This document shows positions 7,723-17,283 of a stretch of 32,857 bases of DNA, one piece after another. Numbering within the stretch: position 1 is the first letter of the stretch; each line of letters starts with the position of its first letter. The translations under genes and the position numbers were made by a program. A model generated the notes under the pieces. That model was given only the letters and a program-made list of their open reading frames with translations. It did no database searches and was not told the origin of the DNA. The stretch spans positions 1 through 32,857 of the forward strand of contig JAUYGN010000071.1 of the NCBI GenBank assembly GCA_030690545.1. The letters are read 5' to 3'. This stretch comes from Solirubrobacteraceae bacterium (GTDB taxonomy: Bacteria > Actinomycetota > Thermoleophilia > Solirubrobacterales > Solirubrobacteraceae).

Positions 7723-8184
7723 TCAGGCCGCTCGACCGCTGAGCAGCACCTGCTCGGTCGGCGCGCGCTCGCCCTCGACGTGCGTGACGGGCTTGCCCAG
7801 CCCGCGGACCTTGCTCGGCAGGTCCAGATGCACCCAGCGCGACAGACGCCGCGGCAGCGTCGAGATGATGATCTCGTGGATCTCGCGCTCGTGCAGGGTG
7901 TCGGAGATCGCGGCCATCGGGTCGGCGTCGCCGACGTGTCCGCTGACGTCCGCTCCGACCGCCTCCCGCAGCGGCTCGAGCGCGAGCGCGAGCTGCGCCG
8001 CCGCCTCCTGACGACCGGCGACCTCGGGGTCGACGACGCGATGCAGCCCGCGCGGCGTGGCCGGGACGAGGAGATGAAACTCGGCCGGACCGGCCTGCGC
8101 TCGTTGTCGCACCGCCTCCAGCAGCCGCTCGGTGGCTGCGGTGCGGTTGGCGACGATCAGCACGCGGCGCACGGTCCCTGTCAT
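7723..8184 (-). CDS. Universal stress protein-like (UspA fold) protein, last gene of the cbb operon
   Basis: A 153-residue protein starting MTGTVRRVLIVANRTAATERL, a Usp-type first strand and loop. It continues through an amphipathic helix rich in Ala/Glu to HEIIISTLPRRLSRWVHLDL and LGKPVTHV. That C-terminal segment is typical of a Usp-like family in actinobacteria. The ATP-binding G-x2-G-x9-G(S/T) motif of classical UspA is not evident. ATG 8184 is preferred over the upstream TTG because GAGGAG lies eight bases before it. It lies about 200 bases downstream of the PRK gene on the same strand, separated by a large hairpin, so it may be expressed partly independently. It has no established role in carbon fixation. 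Confidence 0.7.
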   Translation of the reverse strand: MTGTVRRVLIVANRTAATERLLEAVRQRAQAGPAEFHLLVPATPRGLHRVVDPEVAGRQEAAAQLALALEPLREAVGADVSGHVGDADPMAAISDTLHEREIHEIIISTLPRRLSRWVHLDLPSKVRGLGKPVTHVEGERAPTEQVLLSGRAA

Positions 8185-8330
8185 GGGTGAGGCTCCTCTG
8201 GACGCTTGTAACAAAAAGTACGAGCACGGAGCGTGTCACGTCTCGGCGATCGGTCCGATCGAAGTTCCTCGTTGCGTTACGGCCGTCTCAGAGAGCGAGC
8301 CCGCGGTTTCCTGAAGCAGCGCTTCTGCCG

Positions 8331-8377
8331 CCGGGGAGCCGATCGCCGGCCGCCGCGCGCCGGCACGGCTCTCCCGG
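8331..8377. terminator. Nested hairpin between the PRK gene and the usp-like gene
   Basis: An outer arm CCGGGGAGCCG pairs, with a small bulge, with CGGCTCTCCCGG. A perfect inner stem GCCGGC-N8-GCCGGC lies inside it. There is no U-tract. It begins 16 bases after the PRK stop and could terminate or attenuate the cbb transcript or stabilise its 3' end. Confidence 0.5.
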
Positions 8378-8392
8378 TGACGTGCGAGGACG

Positions 8393-9346
8393 CTAGCCCT
8401 GCGGAGTAGCGGACGCCGGCGCCTGCGCCTGATCGGCGCGCGTCCCCTCGCCGCCGAGCGCGACGGTGGCGCGTGCGGTGACGAGGTGGTAGAGCACGAG
8501 CACCTGGACGATCGCCAGCGACTCGGAGCGATGCAGCTCGGTGCCGACGGTGAACTCGCCAAGACGCTCGGAGCGCAGGTGGCTTGCGAAGTGCATCCGC
8601 TCCCAGACGGACTCCTCGATCGCCGAGCCGAGCGCTGGGTCGATGTCGCCGGGAACGAACAGCCGATGCTCGGTATCGCTCTCGTCGACCGTCACGCCCT
8701 TGCCGCCGGGCTCGGCGAAGTCCGTCAGATCGGGATGGACGAGGCCCTTGCGCAGGACGATCTCGGCGTCGAGATGCGACTGATCGCCGCGGCTTCCCGG
8801 CATGAACGAGACGACGAGGTCGGCCCAGCGCTGCTGCGGACGGATGTACAGCTCCGAGTCCGGCTCGCGGCGGTCGAGCTCCTCGAGGACCTGATCGGTC
8901 GTGTAGCCGCGGCGCGAGCAGTCGCGCTGGACCTTCCACTGACGGCGCAGCTCCTCCGGCGGGGCGAGGAAGACACGCACGTCGTAGCAGTCGCGCAGCG
9001 CCTCGGTGTGGTAGCCGAGCAGGCCCTCGATCAGCGTGAACTGCGCCGGCTTCGTGTAGACCGGCGGACCGAACGTGCCGTCCTTGTGCTGATAGACGGG
9101 CTTGAGGATCGCATTGCCGGCGCGCAGCTCGGCGAAGTGGCGCTCCATGATGTCGATGTAGTTGCAGTCCGGGTGCAGCGGCGTGATCTGATGCTCGGCG
9201 CGCTGACGACGGTCATAGCGGTGGTAGTCGTCGGCGGCGACGTGCGTGACGTTGTTCTCGCCCAGCATGCGGACCAGCCCGCGGGAGAGCGTGGTCTTGC
9301 CGGTTGCGGAGTCGCCGACGACACCGAGGATGATCGGACGGGGCAC
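8393..9346 (-). CDS. cbbP: Phosphoribulokinase
   Basis: Phosphorylates ribulose 5-phosphate with ATP to ribulose 1,5-bisphosphate, the RuBisCO substrate. The P-loop GDSATGKTT occupies residues 11-19. The PRK/uridine-kinase segment HVAADDYHRYDR and the sugar-phosphate region TPLHPDCNYIDIMERHFAEL follow, and then IEGLLGYHTEALRDCYDVRV with the Walker-B-like acid. At 317 residues it is a little longer than most bacterial PRKs. The final 20 residues (TRADQAQAPASATPQG) are low-complexity. The start is a GTG with AGGAG seven bases upstream, 16 bases after the cbbX stop. Its place behind cbbLSX makes the assignment to PRK rather than uridine kinase secure. Confidence 0.95.
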   Translation of the reverse strand: MPRPIILGVVGDSATGKTTLSRGLVRMLGENNVTHVAADDYHRYDRRQRAEHQITPLHPDCNYIDIMERHFAELRAGNAILKPVYQHKDGTFGPPVYTKPAQFTLIEGLLGYHTEALRDCYDVRVFLAPPEELRRQWKVQRDCSRRGYTTDQVLEELDRREPDSELYIRPQQRWADLVVSFMPGSRGDQSHLDAEIVLRKGLVHPDLTDFAEPGGKGVTVDESDTEHRLFVPGDIDPALGSAIEESVWERMHFASHLRSERLGEFTVGTELHRSESLAIVQVLVLYHLVTARATVALGGEGTRADQAQAPASATPQG

Positions 9347-9362
9347 GGTGTTGCTCCTAACG

Positions 9363-10301
9363 CTAACTGACGTTACCAGGCGCGGTCGGCTTGGCGTCGT
9401 CGTCGGGCGATTCGCCCTCCTCGTCGCCGAACAGCGAACTCGCGAGAATGTCTTCGGCCTTGATCGTCACGAGATCCTCGCGCGTGAGGTCCTCGCGGTT
9501 TGAGTACAGGCGGCCGGCCTGCCGCATGCGGGCACGATCGATCGCGTTGCGGATGCTGCGCCCGTAGGCGAAGCGCGGGCGCTCGACGCGCCGGTTGATG
9601 TACTCCCGGAACGCCTCACGCGCCTCGGGCTCGAACTCGTACTGCTGCTGACCCATCATGAGATCGGCGATCTGGACGAGCTCGTCGGGCGTGAAGTCGG
9701 GGAAGTGCAGGTGGTGGGCGACGCGCGAGCCCATGCCCGGATTGGACTTGAAGAACGTCTCCATCCGGTCCTTGTAGCCGGCGAGGACGACGACGAGGTC
9801 GTCGCGCTCGGTCTCCATGACCTGCAGCAGGATCTCGATCGACTCCTGGCCGTAGTCGCGCTCGTTCTCGGGGCGGTACAGGTAGTACGCCTCGTCGATG
9901 AACAGCACGCCGCCCTTGGCGCGCTTGAGCACGTCGCGCGTCTTCGGCGCGGTGTGCCCGACGTACTGCCCGACGAGGTCGTCGCGCGTGACGGAGACCA
10001 CCTTCGGCTTGGCGATGTAGCCAAGCCGATGGAGGATCTCCGCCATCTTCAGCGCGACGGTCGTCTTGCCGGTACCGGGATTCCCGGTGAACGTCATGTG
10101 CAGCGAAGGACGCGACGAGTCGAGCCCTGCCTCACGACGCAGCTTGTCGATCACGAGCAGCGCGGCCATCTCGCGGATGCGCTCCTTGACCGGTCCGAGG
10201 CCGACGAGCTCGCGATCGAGCTCGGACAGGACCGACTCGACGGCGTCTGCGTCGTCGAGCGCCTTGACGGCGCTCGGCAGGGTTTCGATCGTCTGTGCCA
10301 C
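9363..10301 (-). CDS. cbbX: CbbX, red-type RuBisCO activase (AAA+ ATPase)
   Basis: A hexameric AAA+ remodelling enzyme that pulls on the large-subunit C-terminus to eject inhibitory sugar phosphates from RuBisCO. Walker A GNPGTGKT is at residues 73-80 and Walker [12 protein letters not shown] at about 132-142. Between them lie the pore-loop region [20 protein letters not shown] and GHTAPKT. Sensor and arginine-finger segments follow ([14 protein letters not shown]). At 312 residues it is normal length plus an acidic tail ([14 protein letters not shown]). The GTG start abuts the cbbS stop with no gap. Its presence indicates that the RuBisCO here belongs to the red-type lineage. Confidence 0.96.
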   Translation of the reverse strand: MAQTIETLPSAVKALDDADAVESVLSELDRELVGLGPVKERIREMAALLVIDKLRREAGLDSSRPSLHMTFTGNPGTGKTTVALKMAEILHRLGYIAKPKVVSVTRDDLVGQYVGHTAPKTRDVLKRAKGGVLFIDEAYYLYRPENERDYGQESIEILLQVMETERDDLVVVLAGYKDRMETFFKSNPGMGSRVAHHLHFPDFTPDELVQIADLMMGQQQYEFEPEAREAFREYINRRVERPRFAYGRSIRNAIDRARMRQAGRLYSNREDLTREDLVTIKAEDILASSLFGDEEGESPDDDAKPTAPGNVS

Positions 10302-10766
10302 CTACTCGCCCGCCGAGCCGTTCGTCGACCCGGTCTTGGCCGCGTAGCGCGAGCCGTGCGGGTTCTGATCGACGGCGTACGACGTGATCGTGTAGCGGAT
10401 CACGCGGTCGTTGGTCTCCTGGCGCTCGAGCTTGAAGCCGGGCTCGACCGCCGGACGGTTGACGATGAACGACATCGCCGACGTCTGACGACCCAGCGAG
10501 CGGTCGTAGGCGACGATCTTCACGTACACGTCGCCGTGCGCCTCGATGCAGGCACGCACGTCGCGCATCGCGACGTCGACCTCGTCCTCGGTGAGGTCGA
10601 ACATCGGCGGCGACCACATCTCCCACAGCCCGTTGCGCGGGTGCGGGTCGTCGGTGTACTCGACCATGATCGACCAGCCGTTGCGCAGCGCGTAGGCGAC
10701 CTGCGCCTGGATCTGCTCGTCGGTCAGGTCCGGCAGGAAGGAGAACTGTCCCTGTGTGAGTCTCAT
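10302..10766 (-). CDS. cbbS: RuBisCO small subunit, form I
   Basis: This 154-residue small subunit begins [19 protein letters not shown] and continues with the conserved core [19 protein letters not shown] and [13 protein letters not shown]. The segment [19 protein letters not shown] matches the family's strand and helix order. Red-type subunits carry a C-terminal beta-hairpin extension, seen here around [21 protein letters not shown] further polar tail of about 20 residues ([17 protein letters not shown]) makes it long even for that class. ATG 10766 has the strong site GGGAGGA and lies 14 bases behind the cbbL stop. CbbS caps the L8 core to make L8S8. Confidence 0.94.
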   Translation of the reverse strand: MRLTQGQFSFLPDLTDEQIQAQVAYALRNGWSIMVEYTDDPHPRNGLWEMWSPPMFDLTEDEVDVAMRDVRACIEAHGDVYVKIVAYDRSLGRQTSAMSFIVNRPAVEPGFKLERQETNDRVIRYTITSYAVDQNPHGSRYAAKTGSTNGSAGE

Positions 10767-10780
10767 GTCTGTGTCCTCCC

Positions 10781-12282
<1,502 letters not shown>

Positions 12283-12293
12283 TGAGATAAAGC

Positions 12294-12330
12294 AAAAGAT
12301 CGAGGCTTTTACATCAACCTCTTGCTATAG
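12294..12330. promoter_or_regulatory. AT-rich operator-like element between comB-like gene and cbbL
   Basis: AAAAG-ATCGAGG-CTTTT (12294-12310) is an inverted repeat just upstream of the proposed -35. It is followed at 12325-12330 by CTATAG, the same half element seen at the two other candidate CbbR sites. The stem is too AT-rich to be a good terminator for the comB-like gene, so an activator site is more likely. Confidence 0.35.
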
Positions 12331-13050
12331 GTCCGCTTGCCCGTCGGCGGCTGCGGCGGCAGCAACCTCGGCGGCCGTCAGGACGGCCGCTCCGTCGACC
12401 ATCGCCGTCAGCCGGCCGACGGCGTCGACGATCGACTCCTGCGCGCAGAACTCGATGTCCGACTCCAGCCCCTCGCGTCGCAGCCCGATCGAGCCGCCGC
12501 TCGCCGCGAGCGCCTCGAACGGGCTCGCGTAGGAGGCCGCCAGGGCCTCGGCGATCCGCGCCGCGTCGCTGCGCTCGCCGTCGAGCGCCGCGCTGATGCG
12601 GCCGGCGAGGTAGACGTCCTCGAGGCTCACGCGCCCGTCGGTGCCGGCCGCGATCAGCAGCACGTCGGCGCTGCCGGCGAGCTGCTCGCAGACGGCGCCC
12701 AGGTTCAGCAGGGACGCGACGAGCACCTCGTCGGCGACGGCCGCCGCGGCGACGATCGCCGGGGCGCCGTTCGTCGTCGCGAGCACGAGCTCGAGCCCGC
12801 GCGGCGGGCGCGTCTCCGCCGGCGAGTTGCCGAGATCGAAGCCCGGCGCCCGCGCGCAGCCGACCTCCCCCGCCATCACGCGCTCGGACGTCCTCAGCGC
12901 GCTCGCCGCGTCGATGCTGCCGGCGACGAGCACGCGCTCGTAGCCCGAGGCGAGCGCGTACGTGATCGTCGACGTCGCGCGCAGCACGTCGATGACCACG
13001 GCGGTGCCGGCCGGACGGACGTCCGTGCCGAGGAATGCGACGTCGATCAT
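12325..13050 (-). CDS. ComB-family (2-phosphosulfolactate phosphatase-like) acid phosphatase inside the cbb operon
   Basis: A 241-residue protein matching the ComB fold throughout. VVIDVLRATSTI is at 18-29, GFDLGNSPAE at about 70-79, VLATTNGAP at about 89-97, SLLNLGAV at 113-120 and AAGTDGRVSLEDVYLAG at 134-150. Founding ComB enzymes are Mg-dependent and hydrolyse 2-phospho-3-sulfolactate in coenzyme M synthesis. Coenzyme M synthesis genes are not evident in this window. The gene sits 36 bases behind fba and 92 bases before cbbL on the same strand, so a role in handling phosphorylated Calvin-cycle acids or RuBisCO by-products is my inference. The ATG at 13050 has only a weak ribosome site. 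Confidence 0.85.
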   Translation of the reverse strand: MIDVAFLGTDVRPAGTAVVIDVLRATSTITYALASGYERVLVAGSIDAASALRTSERVMAGEVGCARAPGFDLGNSPAETRPPRGLELVLATTNGAPAIVAAAAVADEVLVASLLNLGAVCEQLAGSADVLLIAAGTDGRVSLEDVYLAGRISAALDGERSDAARIAEALAASYASPFEALAASGGSIGLRREGLESDIEFCAQESIVDAVGRLTAMVDGAAVLTAAEVAAAAAADGQADL

Positions 13051-13086
13051 CTACGTGGCTTCTGGGGCTGACCGGCGATCGCCGGG

Positions 13087-14109
13087 CTAGACCGCGGAGC
13101 GAACGCCGGATGCGTAGCGCGCCGCCATCTCCTCGAGCGACAGCGGCGTGTAGTCGCCGGCGTGGCCGGCCATGCCGAGCTCCTGCATGCGCTGCGTGCA
13201 GATCAGCTTCTGGCCGGCGCGCGCCGCCTTGCCGACACCGCGAGGATCCCAGTCGCCGGGCTTGTCGCGCAGGTGCTCGCGCACGAAGGCGGTGATCGCC
13301 AAGCGCCCGTCGGTGTCGATGTTGACCTTGCGCACGCCGTGCTCGATGCCACGCTGGATCGCCGAGATCGGCACCCCGAAGCCGGCGTCGACCTCGCCGC
13401 CGGCGGCCTTGACGCGCTCGACGATGTCGGCGGGGACGCTCGAGGATCCGTGCATGACGATGTGCGTGTCGGGCAGGCGGCGGTGGATGTCCTCGATGAT
13501 CTCCATCGCGAGGATGTCGCCGTCGGGCTCGCGCGAGAACTTGTACGCGCCGTGGCTCGTGCCGATCGCGACGGCGAGGGCATCGACGCCGGTGCGCTCG
13601 ACGAACTCCTCGGCCTGGGCCGGATCGGTCAGGCAGATCTCGCCGGAGCCGACGCCGTCCTCCATGCCGCCGAGCGTGCCGAGCTCGCCCTCGACGGTGA
13701 CGCCGCGCGCGTGGGCGTAGTCGACGACCTTCTTCGTGACGGCGACGTTGTCCTCGAAGTCCAGCGGCGTCTTGGCGTCCTCGCCGAGCGAGCCGTCCAT
13801 CATGACGCTCGTGAAGCCGAGCTCGATCGCGCTGATACACGTCTCCGGCGAGTTGCCGTGGTCCTGATGAAGGGCGACCGGAATGTCCGGGTAGGTCTCG
13901 GCCGCAGCCAGCATCATGTGGTAGAGGAAGTGATCGCCGGCGTACGAACGAGCACCGCGCGAGGCCTGCACGATGACGGGAGACTGCGTCTCCTGGGCGG
14001 CTTCCATGATGCCCTGGATCTGCTCCAGGTTGTTGACGTTGAAGGCGGCGACGCCGTAGCCGCCGGCGGCGGCCTCGTCGAGTAGCTGTCGCATGGTCAC
14101 GAGCGGCAT
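13087..14109 (-). CDS. fba: Class II fructose-1,6-bisphosphate aldolase, Calvin-cycle type
   Basis: A zinc-dependent aldolase that condenses dihydroxyacetone phosphate with glyceraldehyde 3-phosphate, and probably also with erythrose 4-phosphate to sedoheptulose 1,7-bisphosphate. The zinc and catalytic motifs are present: PVALHQDHG with the catalytic Asp, [19 protein letters not shown] with a zinc His, and VMHGSSSVP with another. [14 protein letters not shown] is the phosphate-binding NxDT segment. At 340 residues it has the length of the Calvin-cycle subtype. The start has a perfect AGGAGG and follows the glpX stop after four bases, so the two are co-translated. Confidence 0.95.
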   Translation of the reverse strand: MPLVTMRQLLDEAAAGGYGVAAFNVNNLEQIQGIMEAAQETQSPVIVQASRGARSYAGDHFLYHMMLAAAETYPDIPVALHQDHGNSPETCISAIELGFTSVMMDGSLGEDAKTPLDFEDNVAVTKKVVDYAHARGVTVEGELGTLGGMEDGVGSGEICLTDPAQAEEFVERTGVDALAVAIGTSHGAYKFSREPDGDILAMEIIEDIHRRLPDTHIVMHGSSSVPADIVERVKAAGGEVDAGFGVPISAIQRGIEHGVRKVNIDTDGRLAITAFVREHLRDKPGDWDPRGVGKAARAGQKLICTQRMQELGMAGHAGDYTPLSLEEMAARYASGVRSAV

Positions 14110-14113
14110 GTGG

Positions 14114-15124
14114 TCATCCTCCTGCGGAATAATTGGGGACGGGTGCGGGGGTGCTCTCCACGATCCGGCGATACGAGCCGGGCCGGACGATCAGCGACTG
14201 GGTGGAGATCCAGCCGGCGGCGGTGCGGCGGGGCGCGCCCAGCATCGTGCCGCCGGTGATGCCGCAGGCGGCGAAGATCGCCGGGCCACGGACGAGGTCG
14301 TCGGCGTCGAGCACCTCGTCGAGCGAGATGCCGGCGGCGACGATCGCCTCGCGTTCGGTGTCGCGCTGGGGCGCGAGGCGCGTCTGCATGCCGCCGCCGA
14401 GGACCTTCACCGCACAGGCGGCCATGATCCCCTCGGGAGTGCCGCCGACGCCCATCAGCAGGTCGATGCCGGTACCCGGCAGCAGCGCGAACATCGCGCC
14501 GGCGACGTCGCCGGCGCTCGGCATGATCACGCAGACGCCGAGCTCGCGCAGACCGGCTGCGAGCTCGACGTGGCGCGGCTTGTCGAGGATCAGCACGCGC
14601 ATCTGATCGACCGGCTTGCCGAGCGCGGCGGCGACGCTCTTGACGTTCCACTCCGCGTCCTCGCGCAGGTCGATCGCGTCGCGCGCGTCGGGGCCGACGA
14701 CGAGCTTGTCCTGGTAGTGACCGGGACCCGGCGACCACAGGCAGCCGTCGCCGGCGAAGGCGATCGTCGTCAGCGAGCCGGGCAGGCCGGCGGCGCAGAG
14801 ATCGGTGCACTCGACCGGATCGACGGCGATGTCGAAGCGCGGCCCGTCGCCGTCGCCGAGCTGCTCGCCGTTGAAGAGCATCGGGGCGTTGTCCTTCTCG
14901 CCCTCGCCGATGATCACGGTGCCAAGGCCCTTCGTCTCGCCGAGAACGTGGCGCATCGCCTCGGTCGCGGCGCCGTCGGCGGCCTTGCCGTCGCCGAAGC
15001 CGGCGTACGCGTTCGCGGCCAGCGCGGCGACGCGGACGGCGCTCAGCGCCAGCGACTCGAGACTCGCAGGCAGCTCCGTGGCCGCGCTGCGATCAGCGTC
15101 GACTGGCTCCTCCACCAGGGACAT
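14114..15124 (-). CDS. glpX: GlpX-type class II fructose-1,6-bisphosphatase (possibly also sedoheptulose bisphosphatase)
   Basis: First gene of the cbb operon, 336 residues. Metal-site segments are [13 protein letters not shown] (residues 71-83) and the DPxEGT motif, which reads DPVECT at 102-107. The normally invariant glycine is thus Cys, while Asp, Glu and Thr are retained. What follows, [10 protein letters not shown], resembles the cyanobacterial dual FBPase/SBPase (NLCAxGxxGS). Later [20 protein letters not shown] and [12 protein letters not shown] are typical GlpX. In the Calvin cycle it would hydrolyse fructose and perhaps sedoheptulose bisphosphate. ATG 15124 has GAGGATGGAG upstream. 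It is divergent from the rhodanese gene. Confidence 0.93.
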   Translation of the reverse strand: MSLVEEPVDADRSAATELPASLESLALSAVRVAALAANAYAGFGDGKAADGAATEAMRHVLGETKGLGTVIIGEGEKDNAPMLFNGEQLGDGDGPRFDIAVDPVECTDLCAAGLPGSLTTIAFAGDGCLWSPGPGHYQDKLVVGPDARDAIDLREDAEWNVKSVAAALGKPVDQMRVLILDKPRHVELAAGLRELGVCVIMPSAGDVAGAMFALLPGTGIDLLMGVGGTPEGIMAACAVKVLGGGMQTRLAPQRDTEREAIVAAGISLDEVLDADDLVRGPAIFAACGITGGTMLGAPRRTAAGWISTQSLIVRPGSYRRIVESTPAPVPNYSAGG

Positions 15125-15179
15125 GGCTCCATCCTCGCGTTGTCTGACTTTGGATTCAAGCGAAATGTTCGGCTCTTTC

Positions 15180-15197
15180 GTATGTGAAAAGGCTATA
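15180..15197 (+). promoter_or_regulatory. Candidate CbbR site in the glpX / MBL-rhodanese divergent gap
   Basis: GTATGT-N7-CTATA, identical in fixed positions and spacing to the element at the cbbR start. It lies 56-73 bases upstream of the glpX ATG within an AT-rich patch that also holds CTTTC/GAAAAG inverted arms. The position is right for LysR-type activation of glpX and could affect the divergent gene too. Confidence 0.48.
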
Positions 15198-15242
15198 GAT
15201 GCCCGGTCGCTACCGCGGGAAACCGCTATGTATCGTCGCAGG

Positions 15243-16613
15243 ATGCTCTTCCGCCAGGTGACACACGACGATCTTGGCTGCGCGTCCTACCTCGTCGGTG
15301 ACGACGGGGCGGGCGTCGCGGCGGTCGTCGACCCGCGCCTGGAGATCGGCGTCTATCTCGACCTTGCACGGTACATGGGCGTGCGCATCGAGCACATCCT
15401 CGAGACCCACAACCACGCCGACCACGTCTCCGGACACGGACGGCTCGCCGTGGCGACGGGCGCGACGATCCACATCCACCGCCTCGCCGAGCCCGACTAC
15501 GAGCACGAGACGTTCGACGACGGCTGGGAGCTCGAGCTCGGCAGCGTCGTCGTGCGCGCGCTGCACACGCCCGGTCATCGCCCCGAGCACACCGCGTTCG
15601 CGCTCGTCGACCGCGCCCGCGGCGACGCTCCCTGGGCGGTCCTCAGCGGCGACTCGCTGTTCGTCGGCGACGTCGCGCGGCCCGACCTCGCGATCGACCG
15701 CGACGAGGGCGCGCGCGGGATCTTCGACAGCCTGCACGAGCGGCTGCTGACGCTGCCCGACAGCTGCGAGCTGTGGCCCGGGCATCTCGGCGGCTCGATG
15801 TGCGGCGGACCGGGGATGGACATGAAGACGTCCTCGACGATCGGCTACGAGCGCGCCCACAACGCGTTGCTGCGCGAGCCCGACATCGGGCGCTTCGTCG
15901 AGCGCTCGATCGCGACGCTCGGGCCGCAACCGCCGAACTTCGAGGCGATCGTGGCACTCAACCGCGGCGACCTGCTGACCGACGACGTGCCGGCACGACC
16001 GCTCACGCCGCGCCAGGTGCAGCTGAAGTGCGGCGAAGGCGCGCTCGTCGTCGACGTCCGCACCGAGCAGCAGTTCGACGAGGCGCACATCCCCGGGGCC
16101 GTCTGCGTCACGGCGCTCAGCGCCGGCTTCGGAAGCCGGCTGGCCTGGATCGCCGACCGCGACCAGGAGCTGCTGCTCGTCGGCCGCGACGACGACGACG
16201 CACAGCACGCCGCGCGGCTCGCAAGCGCGGTCGGCATCGACAAGCTCGCCGGGTACCTGCACGGCGGCATGACGAGCTGGCGCGAGGAGCGCCGGCCGGT
16301 GGGGCAGATCGAGCGCCTGGCGATCGGCGACCTGCCCGCCCGCGCGGACCGGCTGCAGATCCTCGACGTGCGCGAGCGGGCCGAGTGGGACGCCGGTCGG
16401 ATCCCCGGCTCGACGCACGTGCCCTACCACGACATCGACGCGATTCCGGACGGGATCGACCCGGCGCGGCCGGTCGCCGTCGTCTGCGCGTCCGGCCAGC
16501 GGGCCGCGGTCGCCGCGAGCCTGCTCGCGCGCCACGGCGCCGAGCACGTCGTGCACGTCGTCGACGGCGGCGTCGGCGCCTGGGAGCGCGCCGGGCACCC
16601 GATCGAACGCTGA
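15243..16613 (+). CDS. Metallo-beta-lactamase fold hydrolase with two rhodanese domains (persulfide dioxygenase-like)
   Basis: About 456 residues in three domains. The N-terminal MBL domain (about 1-240) has THNHADHVSGH, the TPGHRPEHT histidine and LSGDSLFVGDVARPDL, the layout of ETHE1/CstB-type persulfide dioxygenases that oxidise glutathione or CoA persulfide with a mononuclear iron. The first rhodanese domain (about 255-350) has LLLVGRDDDDAQ where the catalytic Cys loop should be, so it is probably inactive. The second (about 360-455) has CASGQR and is predicted active. ATG 15243 is preferred because MLFRQVTHDDLGCASYLVG is the family's usual N-terminus. ATG 15228 is possible. It probably detoxifies or oxidises sulfane sulfur. 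Confidence 0.87.
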   Translation: MLFRQVTHDDLGCASYLVGDDGAGVAAVVDPRLEIGVYLDLARYMGVRIEHILETHNHADHVSGHGRLAVATGATIHIHRLAEPDYEHETFDDGWELELGSVVVRALHTPGHRPEHTAFALVDRARGDAPWAVLSGDSLFVGDVARPDLAIDRDEGARGIFDSLHERLLTLPDSCELWPGHLGGSMCGGPGMDMKTSSTIGYERAHNALLREPDIGRFVERSIATLGPQPPNFEAIVALNRGDLLTDDVPARPLTPRQVQLKCGEGALVVDVRTEQQFDEAHIPGAVCVTALSAGFGSRLAWIADRDQELLLVGRDDDDAQHAARLASAVGIDKLAGYLHGGMTSWREERRPVGQIERLAIGDLPARADRLQILDVRERAEWDAGRIPGSTHVPYHDIDAIPDGIDPARPVAVVCASGQRAAVAASLLARHGAEHVVHVVDGGVGAWERAGHPIER

Positions 16614-16639
16614 GCCGCTGGCGGCTGACGCCGTCGGCA

Positions 16640-16671
16640 CGAGTTCTCGGAACGTCAACTGCCGAAACTCG
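16640..16671. terminator. Bidirectional hairpin between MBL-rhodanese gene and mocA
   Basis: CGAGTTCTCGG pairs with CCGAAACTCG (ten pairs, one bulged C) around an 11-base loop. It is centred in the 91-base gap between two convergent genes, where it can serve both transcripts. There is no U-run. Confidence 0.6.
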
Positions 16672-16704
16672 CACCGCGTGCGCTGCGCCCTGACGCGCGG
16701 GTCG

Positions 16705-17283
16705 TTACCCGCGCAACTGCTCGAGCGCCTCGGGGGTGTCGACATCGGTGGCGTCGCACAGATGCCCGCACTCGATGCGGTGGACGCCGATCGCCTTCAT
16801 CACCTGGCGCGCGCCGGCGTCGCCCTCGAGCTGCGTGAGCTGCGCGAAGTAGTCGCTGCCGAGCGCGACCGGGTGGCCGGGCATGCCGTCGTAGACGGCG
16901 CGCGCCCGCGTCTGGGCGCCGTGCTCGGCGGCGAGGCCGGCGAAGCGGGCGATCACCTGCGGCGTGATGCGCGGCATGTCGCCGAGCGTCAGCACGACGG
17001 CGTCGGCATCCGCGATCGCCTCGATGCCGCAGCGCAGCGACGCCGCCTGCCCGTCGGCCCAGTCCTCGCAGACGACGGGCTCGGCAAGGCCGAGGTCGAC
17101 GCCCGCGCGGATCTGCTCCGCGCGGGCGCCCAGCACGACGACGATGCGCTCGATCGCCGGCACCGCCTCGACGGCACGCAGCGCGTGCTCGAGCAGCGGG
17201 ATCCCATCCAGCTCGGCCAGCTGCTTGGCCGTCGAGCCGAAGCGCGAGCCGGATCCCGCCGCCAGGACGACGCCTGCGATCAC
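16705..17283 (-). CDS. mocA: MocA-type molybdenum cofactor cytidylyltransferase
   Basis: A 192-residue nucleotidyltransferase of the MobA/MocA family. The signature VVLAAGSGSRFGSTAKQL starts at residue 5, with TLGDMPRITPQVI as the metal-binding acid segment and a late GDAGARQVM. The chain ends with the C-terminal CDATDVDTPEALEQL (normally D-I-D-T-P). CTP-using members attach CMP to Mo-molybdopterin to form MCD, the cofactor of CO dehydrogenase and xanthine dehydrogenase family enzymes. That fits its place as the last gene of the cox operon. The GTG start overlaps the coxM stop by four bases (GTGA). CTP over GTP preference is inferred from context. Confidence 0.88.
   Translation of the reverse strand: MIAGVVLAAGSGSRFGSTAKQLAELDGIPLLEHALRAVEAVPAIERIVVVLGARAEQIRAGVDLGLAEPVVCEDWADGQAASLRCGIEAIADADAVVLTLGDMPRITPQVIARFAGLAAEHGAQTRARAVYDGMPGHPVALGSDYFAQLTQLEGDAGARQVMKAIGVHRIECGHLCDATDVDTPEALEQLRG

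Noticed and set aside
12294-12310. Intrinsic terminator of the comB-like gene
   Set aside because: The stem is five A/T-rich pairs, too weak for a terminator. An operator role upstream of cbbL is more plausible.
14805-15242. Upstream extension of the MBL-rhodanese gene to 14805
   Set aside because: The extra 146 residues are antisense to glpX and low in complexity. The family N-terminus begins at ATG 15243.
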